This document shows, one piece after another, positions 8,742 to 16,362 of a DNA stretch of 64,000 bases. Made by a program: the position numbers and the translations under genes. Numbering within the stretch: position 1 is the stretch's first letter; every line of letters starts with the position of its first letter. The DNA comes from Paraburkholderia sp. BL10I2N1 (GTDB lineage: Bacteria; Pseudomonadota; Gammaproteobacteria; Burkholderiales; Burkholderiaceae): contig NZ_SNWA01000001.1 in assembly GCF_004361815.1 (NCBI RefSeq), forward strand, positions 3,906,001 through 3,970,000, given 5' to 3'. The notes beneath the pieces were generated by a model. It searched no databases, was not told the DNA's origin, and saw only the letters and a program-made list of their open reading frames with translations.

Positions 8742-8784
8742 GCGTCAGCTTTGTCTGGCGTCAGCTTTGCCTGGCGTCAGCTTC
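8742..8784. repeat. 16-bp tandem repeat, about 2.7 copies, overlapping the asmA-like stop codon
   Basis: GCGTCAGCTTTGTCTG (8742-8757), GCGTCAGCTTTGCCTG (8758-8773) and a partial third copy GCGTCAGCTT (8774-8783). The minus-strand stop codon of the asmA-like gene (8777-8779) lies inside the third copy, so copy number can change without altering the protein. Confidence 0.85.
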
Positions 8785-11194
8785 CCTTATATTGCACAGC
8801 GGTCTCCGACGACGGCGACGTGACGGGCGCCGGTTTCGTCGCGGTGGGACGCTTCGCGCCGCTGATGGCCGAGGCAGCGGCGTCGGCGCTGCGCGACGTG
8901 GTCATCTTCTGCCCTGCCGGTGGCGCCTTGGGCTGTGTCCTCATATGCCCGAGCAGCTCGTCGCAGGGCAATGGTTTGTTATTGCTAGGCGCGATCAGCG
9001 GAATCAGGGCGGCAAACGGATTGATGAGCCCCAGCCCCACGATGGCACCGCCGCGCACCGCCAGCGCCGCCGCATTCACGCCGACACGCGGGTCCTTGAA
9101 CGTGCCCTTCACGTAGAGCGGCGAGCGCAGCGTAAAGACGCGGAAGCCCTTCGTGTGCGGATGAATGTTGAGATCCATGGACTCGTCGCGCAGATCGATG
9201 TGGCCGTCCATGTTGATGACAGCATCGTCGGTGTCGAGCGCGAAGACTTTCGAATCCAGCACACCGTTCGTCGCGACAAAATTGGCCGCTGCGCAGTTGA
9301 TCTTCACGTCCCGGTTGCCGAAGAGCTTCTCATAGACGACGTTCGCCACGTTCAGACCGGCGGCTTCCATGTACAGACGGCTGACGGTGCCATCCGTGAT
9401 GAGCGCCTTCACTTCGCCGTTCGAGGTGGCCGCCAGCGCCGCAGGCGAATTGCCGGTTGCGGAAAGCGCGGCGTCGCCGTTGACTTCGCCCAGCGCGGTC
9501 TGCATCGTCTTCACGTTCGGGAACAGCTGCCTGAGCTTCAGATGCCGCGCCTCGGTCGCGACGCGGCCCTTCAACGGCCTGGCGCTGCCGTCGAGATGGA
9601 TATCGGACGCAAGCGTCCCGCCCGCCACGCCGAATGTCAACGGCTGCAGCGACAGCACGCCATCCGTCATCACGACATGGGTGTACAGGTCGGTGATCGG
9701 CAGGCTCGGATCCTTGATGATCCGGCGTCCAGTGAACTTCACGTCGGCGTCGATCGCATTCCAGCGATCGGTGCGGAATTCCTCGACCGGCAACGCGCGG
9801 TCCGACGGCTGTTGTGCCGCGTCACCGCGCTTCGCCTTGCTGGCGCTCGAATCGGCGCCAATGATCGGCGCGAGATCAGAGAACTGCAGCAGGTTCGACA
9901 CCAGTTCGCCCTGCAACAATGGGCGCGGCTCGCGCGCGAAATACGTCAGCGAGCCATTCAGGTTGCTTTCGCCCACCCGCCCTGTAAAATTTTCATACTT
10001 GAAGACACTGGCGTTCCGCTTGAACTGCCCGATGAGGTGTCCCTCGGTTGCGTACGGTGGGGTCTCCGGCAGCGTGACGCCCGTGAGCGAATACAGATGC
10101 GCCATGCTGGCCCCCTGGAGCCACAGGCGCAGATCGACTGCGGCCAGGTGCGCGGGATCCGTGACCGTGCCAACGACCGCGATTCGCGTATCACCCACTT
10201 TCACGTCGGCCTGCACGGGGAACGGACGGTTGGCATCCTGCAGCGCAAGCACGCCGCCCACCTTACCGCTGCCCGACAGCGCCGTGCGATTGTAAGTGCC
10301 CTTCACCGTCCAGCCGATGCCGTATAGCGGAACCTGCTTCGTCTCAGGCGTCACGGCGACAGCGCTTGTCGCGGGCACGCTGGCCGCCGGCGCGCTTGCG
10401 ACGACCGCTGCGCTTGCAGAAGCCGCGGAAGCCCCCTGCGCAACCGTATCCGATCCGCCCACCGCGCCTGAGGCCGCAGCAGCCGATGCGCCAGCCGCCT
10501 CCGACGCTGCCGCCGCCTCCGCCTGCTTCGCGAGGCGGCTCGCACCTTCTTTGCCGACGACCTGCGCCGACGCACTGCGCGACGCATTTTCCTGCGCCTT
10601 CATCACGTCACCGATGGGCACCGGCTGGCCGAGCGTATCGACGGCTACCTGCACGTCGGTCTTCTTCTGCTCATCGGAGTACGCGACATTGCCTTTGGCA
10701 AACTGGATATCGTGCAGATCGAGCTTCCATTCGGATGGCCCTGATGAGGAAGCAAACTTGAACGTCCAGTTATTGCGCCCATCGACGAGCCGCTCGAGAT
10801 AGACCGACGGATTCACCAGATTGATCGCCGGGATCACGATGTCGTGTGCGAGGAGCGGCAACACCTTGACCTGAAAATCGATTTCGTCGAGCGTGGCGAA
10901 ATGCTTCTGCTTCGTCCAGTCCGGATTGGCGACGGTGATGTTGGTCGCCGAGAACCGGGGCCAGGGCAGCCAGGCGTTCCAGCCGGTCTCACCAACGGGA
11001 TGCCGCCAGCCCACCTTGACATCGCCCTCGATAGCGAACGGCCGGCCGATCGCCTGGCTGACCTTGTCGTTGATATACGGACGGGCGCGATTCCAGTCGA
11101 ACGCCAGGATGAAGATGACCACGGCTGCGATGAGGACAGCGATAGTCGCCACCAGCCACGCGATAATTTTTCCGATGCGCCGCGATAACGCCAT
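8777..11194 (-). CDS. AsmA family envelope protein
   Basis: An 805-residue AsmA-type protein. It has one N-terminal transmembrane segment (about 9-31) and a long periplasmic body of the repeating beta groove type, with the AsmA N-terminal pattern RPYINDKVSQAIGRPFAIEGDVKVGW and a C-terminal AsmA domain (roughly 560-760). AsmA-like proteins bridge the periplasm and are linked to lipid transport and outer-membrane homeostasis. Residues about 235-300 form an Ala/Ser-rich linker, and the C-terminus is another low-complexity tail. The start at 11194 (MALSRRIGK) is chosen because it opens directly into the membrane helix; an upstream Met adds 33 residues. It is transcribed divergently from the FetA-like gene. 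Confidence 0.82.
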   Translation of the reverse strand: MALSRRIGKIIAWLVATIAVLIAAVVIFILAFDWNRARPYINDKVSQAIGRPFAIEGDVKVGWRHPVGETGWNAWLPWPRFSATNITVANPDWTKQKHFATLDEIDFQVKVLPLLAHDIVIPAINLVNPSVYLERLVDGRNNWTFKFASSSGPSEWKLDLHDIQFAKGNVAYSDEQKKTDVQVAVDTLGQPVPIGDVMKAQENASRSASAQVVGKEGASRLAKQAEAAAASEAAGASAAAASGAVGGSDTVAQGASAASASAAVVASAPAASVPATSAVAVTPETKQVPLYGIGWTVKGTYNRTALSGSGKVGGVLALQDANRPFPVQADVKVGDTRIAVVGTVTDPAHLAAVDLRLWLQGASMAHLYSLTGVTLPETPPYATEGHLIGQFKRNASVFKYENFTGRVGESNLNGSLTYFAREPRPLLQGELVSNLLQFSDLAPIIGADSSASKAKRGDAAQQPSDRALPVEEFRTDRWNAIDADVKFTGRRIIKDPSLPITDLYTHVVMTDGVLSLQPLTFGVAGGTLASDIHLDGSARPLKGRVATEARHLKLRQLFPNVKTMQTALGEVNGDAALSATGNSPAALAATSNGEVKALITDGTVSRLYMEAAGLNVANVVYEKLFGNRDVKINCAAANFVATNGVLDSKVFALDTDDAVINMDGHIDLRDESMDLNIHPHTKGFRVFTLRSPLYVKGTFKDPRVGVNAAALAVRGGAIVGLGLINPFAALIPLIAPSNNKPLPCDELLGHMRTQPKAPPAGQKMTTSRSADAAASAISGAKRPTATKPAPVTSPSSETAVQYKGS

Positions 11195-11395
11195 GAGTGC
11201 TCCAGTGCATTTCTCTTGATTGTGCCGCAGCACATGCCATGCCCGGCCAAGGCCGTCTATTATGACGCACTGCCACATGCGCCTGATCTGCACTTAGCCT
11301 GCTTTCGTCTGCGCTCATCGGCGTTCACCCGCTTTTACTGGCATTCACCGGCCTCGACACCTTCGACTCACCTTCGACTCGCCTTGACCCCAACC

Positions 11396-12133
11396 ATGAC
11401 GGCCATTCCCATCGTCGATGCACAGGACATCTCCCGTCGCGATGCGCTGCGCGGGCAGATCCTGCTTCAGCCGACCCGCTTCGTCCTGTCTGCCGGCGAC
11501 CGTGTCGCGATCACCGGTCCGTCCGGGTCCGGCAAGAGTGTTTTTCTGCGCACGCTCGCGCTGCTCGACCCGCTCGACGGCGGACGCATCCTGTGGCACG
11601 GCAAGCCCGTCGCGCGCGCAACCATTTCGCGCTACCGGCGCAATGTCGCGTATATCCGCCAGCGCCCTGCGATCCTCGACGGCACGGTCGAGGACAATCT
11701 TCGCTACCCGTTCACGCTGCGCGCCTACCGCGATGTATCGTTCGATCGCGGACGGGCCGCGTCGTTTGCGGCGCAGGCCGGCCGAAGTAGTGATTTTCTT
11801 GAGAAACACGCGAGCGAACTGTCCGGCGGCGAAGCACAGATCACGGCATTGATCCGGGTGCTGCAACTGTCGCCGGAAGTCCTGCTGCTCGATGAGCCGA
11901 CGGCATCGCTCGATCCGGAATCGACGCTCGCCATCGAAGGACTGGTGAACGCGTGGTTCAGCGCAGGCGAGGGTCAGCGTGCTTCGATGTGGGTGTCACA
12001 TGATCTGGCACAGGCTGAACGCATGAGCAGGCGGCATCTGACGATGCGTGCCGGGGTACTCAGCGAGCGCGCTGCGGCGTCCGCCATGGCTGCCCCGGAT
12101 AACGGCAACGGCTCACAGGAGCGCGCGCAATGA
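11396..12133 (+). CDS. fetA: ABC transporter ATP-binding protein, FetA (YbbL)-like
   Basis: A 245-residue ABC ATPase. It shows Walker A GPSGSGKS, signature LSGGEAQ, Walker B LLLDEPTASLD and the H-loop region MWVSHD. It overlaps the next gene by four bases (ATGA), so the two are translationally coupled. The partner is a FetB/UPF0014 membrane protein, which points to the FetAB system, reported in Escherichia coli to export iron and improve oxidative-stress resistance. The ATG at 11396 is used because upstream in-frame sequence runs through repetitive non-coding-looking DNA. I see no Fur-like operator, so regulation is unknown. Confidence 0.82.
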   Translation: MTAIPIVDAQDISRRDALRGQILLQPTRFVLSAGDRVAITGPSGSGKSVFLRTLALLDPLDGGRILWHGKPVARATISRYRRNVAYIRQRPAILDGTVEDNLRYPFTLRAYRDVSFDRGRAASFAAQAGRSSDFLEKHASELSGGEAQITALIRVLQLSPEVLLLDEPTASLDPESTLAIEGLVNAWFSAGEGQRASMWVSHDLAQAERMSRRHLTMRAGVLSERAAASAMAAPDNGNGSQERAQ

Positions 12134-12945
12134 ACCAGGGACTCCAGAACCTGAGCCTGTGGGACGTCGGCATTGCGGCGCTGCTGATCGTCGTGAATGG
12201 CGCGCTGTCGGTGCTGCTCAAGCTCGATCTCGAACGCAAGCTCGCGTGGGCCGCCGTGCGCACCGTCGTTCAGTTGCTCGCGATCGGCTACGTGCTCGGC
12301 TGGGTCTTCGCGTACGACCGCTGGTTCGTCGTGCTGCCGCTGATGGTGTTGATGACCCTGATCGCCGGCTTCGCGGGCGCTCAGCGCGGCGCGCGCACGT
12401 ATGCCGGACAACGTGCGGACAGCATCCTGTCGATCTGGATGAGTTCGTGGCTCGTCGCGGCGGTGGGGCTCTTCGTCGTGATCCGCATTCATCCGTGGTA
12501 CGAGCCGCAATACGCGATTCCGATTCTCGGGATGATCCTCGGCAACACGCTGACCGGCGTATCGCTTGGCATCGAGCGGATGACCGAAGAGCTGACTGCG
12601 CGGCGCGACCGCGTCGACATGGCGCTTGCGCTCGGCGCGACGCGCTGGGAAGCGGCGCAGGGCCCGGCGCGCCAGGCCGTGCGCGCGGGAATGATTCCGA
12701 CGCTGAACCAGATGGCCGTCGTCGGCGTCGTGAGTCTGCCCGGCATGATGACCGGCCAGGTGCTGGCCGGTCAGTCGCCGCTACAGGCGGTGCGCTATCA
12801 GATCGTGATCATGTTTCTGATCGCGGCGTCCTCGGCATTGGGGACCGTCGGCGCGGTGCTGCTCACGTATCGACGGCTCTTTTCCGCGGAGCACCGCTTT
12901 CTCGCATCGCGGCTGGTGGAGCGGCAAACCAAGGCGAGCCGCTGA
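12130..12945 (+). CDS. fetB: UPF0014-family membrane protein, FetB (YbbM)-like
   Basis: A 271-residue integral membrane protein with about seven hydrophobic segments. The family hallmark is the central region GMILGNTLTGVSLGIERM followed by a cytoplasmic stretch ALALGATRWEAA, the coupling-helix part that meets the ATPase. PGMMTGQVLAGQSPLQAVRYQ is also typical of FetB. The start codon overlaps the FetA stop as ATGA. Together they make a two-gene export system, probably for iron; the metal is inferred from the family. Confidence 0.85.
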   Translation: MNQGLQNLSLWDVGIAALLIVVNGALSVLLKLDLERKLAWAAVRTVVQLLAIGYVLGWVFAYDRWFVVLPLMVLMTLIAGFAGAQRGARTYAGQRADSILSIWMSSWLVAAVGLFVVIRIHPWYEPQYAIPILGMILGNTLTGVSLGIERMTEELTARRDRVDMALALGATRWEAAQGPARQAVRAGMIPTLNQMAVVGVVSLPGMMTGQVLAGQSPLQAVRYQIVIMFLIAASSALGTVGAVLLTYRRLFSAEHRFLASRLVERQTKASR

Positions 12946-12984
12946 GGGCCTCGCCCGTCAGCGGACCCGACTATGCGCCACGAA

Positions 12985-13533
12985 TCACCGGCGCGCCGTG
13001 ACCGCGACCTGCGTGCCGTCGCTCAATGTGAGCGTTTTCGTGGACCCGTTGGTCGGCAACGTGAAACGGACGATCTGACTGAGCGAGACATCGTTCGGAC
13101 ACTTGAGGCTCTGGCCATTGGCGGTGACGGTCTTCGTACCATGCGGCGTCTGGGCCTGGAAGCTCATCTGAACCGTCGCCGTGCCTTTTGCATCGACCAC
13201 CGGGGCGAGGCGTACCTGCATCTGGCGAATCATCGCGCCGTTCGCATCGAGGGGCAGCGACGAATAGTTCGGGCATTGGTCGGTGCCGGGCACCGGGCCG
13301 CCTGGCGGCACTGTCTTCCACGTGTAGTCGTCCGACTCGCCGGAGCGGATCTGGCGCGTCTCCTGCGCATTGCCGAACTGCTTCGACGTGATCTTGACGG
13401 TGTACTTGATCGGGCCGTCGGTGGCGGCCTGCGACGTTACCGTGATGGGCGTCGCGGCCTGCGACAGCGTCGCAAACCCGCATACGACAGAAGCAGCAAC
13501 AGAAACGGCGAAACATTTAAAGCTGGGGCTCAT
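12985..13533 (-). CDS. Secreted hypothetical protein, 182 residues
   Basis: The N-terminus MSPSFKCFAVSVAASVVCGF followed by ATLSQA|A is a clear Sec signal peptide, cleaved near residue 26. The mature part is rich in Thr, Val and Gln with beta-strand character and two cysteines (CPNYSS and LKCPND), which may form a disulfide. It resembles small periplasmic proteins of unknown function common in Burkholderia (possibly DUF6013, from memory, unverified). It is convergent with fetB, 39 bases between stops. No enzyme motif is seen. Confidence 0.7.
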   Translation of the reverse strand: MSPSFKCFAVSVAASVVCGFATLSQAATPITVTSQAATDGPIKYTVKITSKQFGNAQETRQIRSGESDDYTWKTVPPGGPVPGTDQCPNYSSLPLDANGAMIRQMQVRLAPVVDAKGTATVQMSFQAQTPHGTKTVTANGQSLKCPNDVSLSQIVRFTLPTNGSTKTLTLSDGTQVAVTARR

Positions 13534-13796
13534 AACGTCACCTCGTTGTTGTGCCGCTGCGCACCCAGGACGCGGGCCGCGCAGCTGTTTTTGCGCGATG
13601 CACTGTCAGTCTAACGCCAAGCGGCGTCATGCGGGCCTCGCTCGGATCGGGTGTTAACCCGCTTGCAACAACAGCGTTTCTGCTGCCGTGATTTTTCTCT
13701 CCGGCCTCGTCGCAAACGACCGGGCGCGTCATCGACGGGCCCGCTCACGCGGCTTCTGCGCTCACGCTGAAGCCCCCATTTCCGCTACCGGCGCGC

Positions 13797-14813
13797 TCAG
13801 AAACCCGTCAACACGAGCTTGCCGATCGCCCTTCCTTCCTCGAGCAGACGATGCGCGCGCCGCACGTTCTCCGCGTTGATTCGCCCAAGATCCTGCCCCA
13901 CTGTCGTGCGCAGCGTGCCCGCGTCGACGAGGCGCGCGACCTCGGTCAAGAGCTTGTGCTGTTCGATCATGTCCGGCGTGCCGAACATCGAGCGTGTGAA
14001 CATGAATTCCCAATGAAACGCGGCGCTCTTCGCCTTCAGCAATTCGACGGGGACCGGCCGTTCGTTTTCGACGATCGTGCAGATTCCGCCTTGCGGTTTG
14101 ATGACAGCGGCTGCCGCCGGGAAATGCCTGTCCGTGTCGTTGAACATCAGCACGTAATCGACCTGCTCGATACCGAGCGCCTTCAGCTGTGCCGGGATGT
14201 CCTTGAAGTGATCGACGATGTGGTTCGCACCCAGTTCGGTCGCCCACTTCGCCGATTCGGGCCGCGACGCCGTCGCGATCACCTTCAGCTTCCCGAGCTG
14301 TCTGGCGAGCTGGATGCCGATCGAGCCCACCCCGCCGGCGCCGCCGATGATCAGCACCGAACGCCCTTCATCGGCGCCCTGCGGCGACACGCCGAGCCGC
14401 GCAAAGAGCGCTTCCCACGCAGTGATGGCAGTGAGCGGCAGCGCAGCGGCGTGCGTGAAATCGAGCGATGCCGGCTTGCGGCCGACGATCCGTTCGTCGA
14501 CGAGGTGATACTCGCTGTTCGCACCCGGTCGCGTGATGCTGCCTGCATAGAACACTGGATCGCCGAGCTTGAACAACGTCACGTCGGGACCGACCGCGGC
14601 CACTGTGCCGGCCGCGTCCCAGCCGAGCACACGCGGAGTTTTTTCGGTTTGCTCTTTCGGCGAGCGAACCTTGTAGTCGACCGGATTCACCGAAATCGCT
14701 TCCACCTTGACGAGCAGATCGTGGCCGGTCGCTTCCGGCTTGTCGATCTCGACGTCGAGCAGCGCTTCGGGGTTCTCGATGGGCAAATAGCGATAAAGAC
14801 CTACGGCTTTCAT
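13797..14813 (-). CDS. Zinc-type alcohol dehydrogenase-like / quinone oxidoreductase family protein
   Basis: A 338-residue medium-chain reductase of the ZADH/quinone-oxidoreductase branch. The N-terminal GroES-like domain includes VNPVDYKVRSP and GWDAAGTVAAVG; the nucleotide-binding fold has IIGGAGGVGSIGIQLARQL, suggesting NADPH. The structural-zinc cysteines of true alcohol dehydrogenases are absent. Start 14813 is supported by AGGAG about 7 bases upstream; a longer reading frame to 14888 lacks family similarity. It diverges from a LysR gene across a 175-base region with a palindrome, so LysR control is likely. The substrate is probably a quinone or an alpha,beta-unsaturated carbonyl. Confidence 0.82.
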   Translation of the reverse strand: MKAVGLYRYLPIENPEALLDVEIDKPEATGHDLLVKVEAISVNPVDYKVRSPKEQTEKTPRVLGWDAAGTVAAVGPDVTLFKLGDPVFYAGSITRPGANSEYHLVDERIVGRKPASLDFTHAAALPLTAITAWEALFARLGVSPQGADEGRSVLIIGGAGGVGSIGIQLARQLGKLKVIATASRPESAKWATELGANHIVDHFKDIPAQLKALGIEQVDYVLMFNDTDRHFPAAAAVIKPQGGICTIVENERPVPVELLKAKSAAFHWEFMFTRSMFGTPDMIEQHKLLTEVARLVDAGTLRTTVGQDLGRINAENVRRAHRLLEEGRAIGKLVLTGF

Positions 14814-14948
14814 GAAAGACTCCTGATTCCTTGAAGCAAGTGTTGAGGCAAATTGGAAACATGACGAACGGCATGGCGCTCCGCTCACTGGAAGCTTTGT
14901 ATCCGGTCGGACTCATGCCATCGTAGGTCGTTCTGTCTTCTTGCGAAA

Positions 14949-14963
14949 CAGTCATAATGACTG
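14949..14963. promoter_or_regulatory. Palindromic operator candidate for the divergent LysR regulator
   Basis: CAGTCA-TAA-TGACTG is a perfect 6+3+6 palindrome, 26 bases before the lysR start and about 135 bases upstream of the oxidoreductase. A T-N11-A LysR box (T at 14952, A at 14964) overlaps it. Confidence 0.55.
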
Positions 14964-14988
14964 AAACATCTTTCTGATTTTCCGAAGA

Positions 14989-15933
14989 ATGACCGTTTCG
15001 TCTACCGGTGCCGGCCGTGACCGGCTCGATCTGCTTGATGTCGCGCTGTTCGTGCGTGCCGCCCAGCTCGCCAACGTGTCAGCGGCGGGGCGTGAGTGCG
15101 GGGTGTCGGCGGCAGTGGCGAGCGCGCGTATCGCCAGTCTTGAGCACCTGCTTGGTGCGCGTCTCCTGCATCGGACAACCCGTCGCATCAGCCTCACCCA
15201 GGACGGTGAAGTGTTCATGACGCGCGCCGTCGCGCTGCTCGAAGCCGCCGATGCCGCACGCGGCTCGGTCGGCCGTGCGCAGGCCGCCCCGCAAGGACGG
15301 CTGCGGGTTTCGATGCCTTCTTCGTTCGGGCGGCAACACGTGTCACCGGTGATCGCCGAATTCCTGCGGCGCTACCCCGGTGTCGCTGTCGATCTGCGTC
15401 TGTCGGATCATCTGGTCGACCTCGTCGACGCCGGGATCGACGTCGCGATCCGCATCGGGGCCTTGAAGGATTCGTCGCTGGTCGCAAGACGGCTCGCAGT
15501 GAACCGACGCGTGATCTGCTGTTCGCCAGCGTATCTCGCCGCGCGCGGCACGCCGCGCCATCCCACGGATCTCGTCGATCACGAGTGCATCATCCTTTCG
15601 GAGCAACGCGACTGGGGATTTGTCACGCCAGCGGGGCCTGTCAGCGTGCGGGTCGACGGCCGGCTCGTGACCGACAACGGCGAGGTGATCCGCGACGCGC
15701 TGCTCGCGGGCTTCGGCATCGCATTGAAGTCGACGTGGGACGTCGCGCCCTATCTTCGTGGCGGGCAGCTGGTCACCGTGCTCGACAGCTACCCGCTCGC
15801 GGAAACCGTCGCGATCTGGGCGGTCTATCCGAGCCGCGCGTTTGTGCCGCCGAAAACCGTCGCGTTCACCGATTTTCTCGCCGCATACTTCGGCGATCCG
15901 CCGTATTGGGATCGGGAGCCGGGTTGCGGCTGA
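14989..15933 (+). CDS. LysR family transcriptional regulator
   Basis: A 314-residue LTTR. The N-terminal winged helix-turn-helix (about 12-75) includes LFVRAAQLANVSAAGRECGVS and ARLLHRTTRRISLTQDG. The effector-binding domain (about 100-300) includes the periplasmic-binding-like RLRVSMPSSFGRQHVSPVIAEF region. It is the CrgA/AaeR-like branch that commonly controls a divergent oxidoreductase. It is transcribed away from the alcohol-dehydrogenase-like gene, which is its likely target. The ribosome site is weak. A perfect 16-bp inverted repeat overlaps its stop codon. Confidence 0.88.
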   Translation: MTVSSTGAGRDRLDLLDVALFVRAAQLANVSAAGRECGVSAAVASARIASLEHLLGARLLHRTTRRISLTQDGEVFMTRAVALLEAADAARGSVGRAQAAPQGRLRVSMPSSFGRQHVSPVIAEFLRRYPGVAVDLRLSDHLVDLVDAGIDVAIRIGALKDSSLVARRLAVNRRVICCSPAYLAARGTPRHPTDLVDHECIILSEQRDWGFVTPAGPVSVRVDGRLVTDNGEVIRDALLAGFGIALKSTWDVAPYLRGGQLVTVLDSYPLAETVAIWAVYPSRAFVPPKTVAFTDFLAAYFGDPPYWDREPGCG

Positions 15934-15967
15934 CCTGCTTAAGCCATGCTGAAGCAGGTCAGCCGCA
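15925..15967. terminator. Perfect 16-bp inverted repeat spanning the lysR stop codon
   Basis: TGCGGCTGACCTGCTT (15925-15940), 11-base loop, AAGCAGGTCAGCCGCA (15952-15967). The TGA stop (15931-15933) is in the left arm. No T run follows on either strand, so it is either a U-poor terminator between convergent genes or an mRNA 3' end stabiliser. Confidence 0.65.
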
Positions 15968-15996
15968 CACGACCGCATCAACGCCGAACCTGCGCG

Positions 15997-16320
15997 CTAA
16001 TGTTTGCGACGCGAGCCGCCTCCTGACTTCGACGCCGAGTTCTCATTCGTATGCGCATCGTCCTGTGTGCGCCGCTGATACTCGTCGCCGCCGCGCCGGT
16101 CGGTGTCCGTCAATCCGCGCTCGACGTCGCGGTGCGCCTGCTTGCCCACCCGATGCGGGGCCTCATCGTGCTGCGCTTGCGGGTTCTGGTCGGATTCGTG
16201 CGGCAGCGGCGCAGCGTCGTCGGTCGGCAGGCTGGCATGCCTCGTGGATGGATCTCGCTCGCGCCTTGTTGCCATTTCACGCTCGTGGCCCGTCGACGCT
16301 TTCTGCGGTGACGTTTTCAT
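15997..16320 (-). CDS. Small hydrophilic, probably disordered protein after ligD
   Basis: A 107-residue protein almost without hydrophobic residues, rich in His, Asp, Arg, Gln and Ser, with segments HESDQNPQAQHDEAPH and VERGLTDTDRRGGDEYQRR and a basic C-terminus SGGGSRRKH. I do not recognise it. ATG at 16320 has a good AGAGGA ribosome site about 7 bases upstream; a Met at 16347 is the alternative. It starts 42 bases after the ligD stop on the same strand, so it may be co-transcribed with ku and ligD. Composition suggests a nucleic-acid-associated or desiccation-type disordered protein, which is inference. It could also be chance coding in GC-rich DNA. Confidence 0.5.
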   Translation of the reverse strand: MKTSPQKASTGHEREMATRRERDPSTRHASLPTDDAAPLPHESDQNPQAQHDEAPHRVGKQAHRDVERGLTDTDRRGGDEYQRRTQDDAHTNENSASKSGGGSRRKH

Positions 16321-16362
16321 CGTAGTCCTCTCGTTCGGATGAGTCATGGCGAAAGAAGACGT

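Noticed and set aside
8705..10327. A 540-codon plus-strand frame
   Set aside because: It is antisense to the AsmA-like gene, Arg-rich and without recognisable motifs.
11361..11380. Two-copy CTTCGACTC direct repeat before fetA
   Set aside because: Too short and only two copies; probably simple-sequence drift in a pyrimidine-rich leader.
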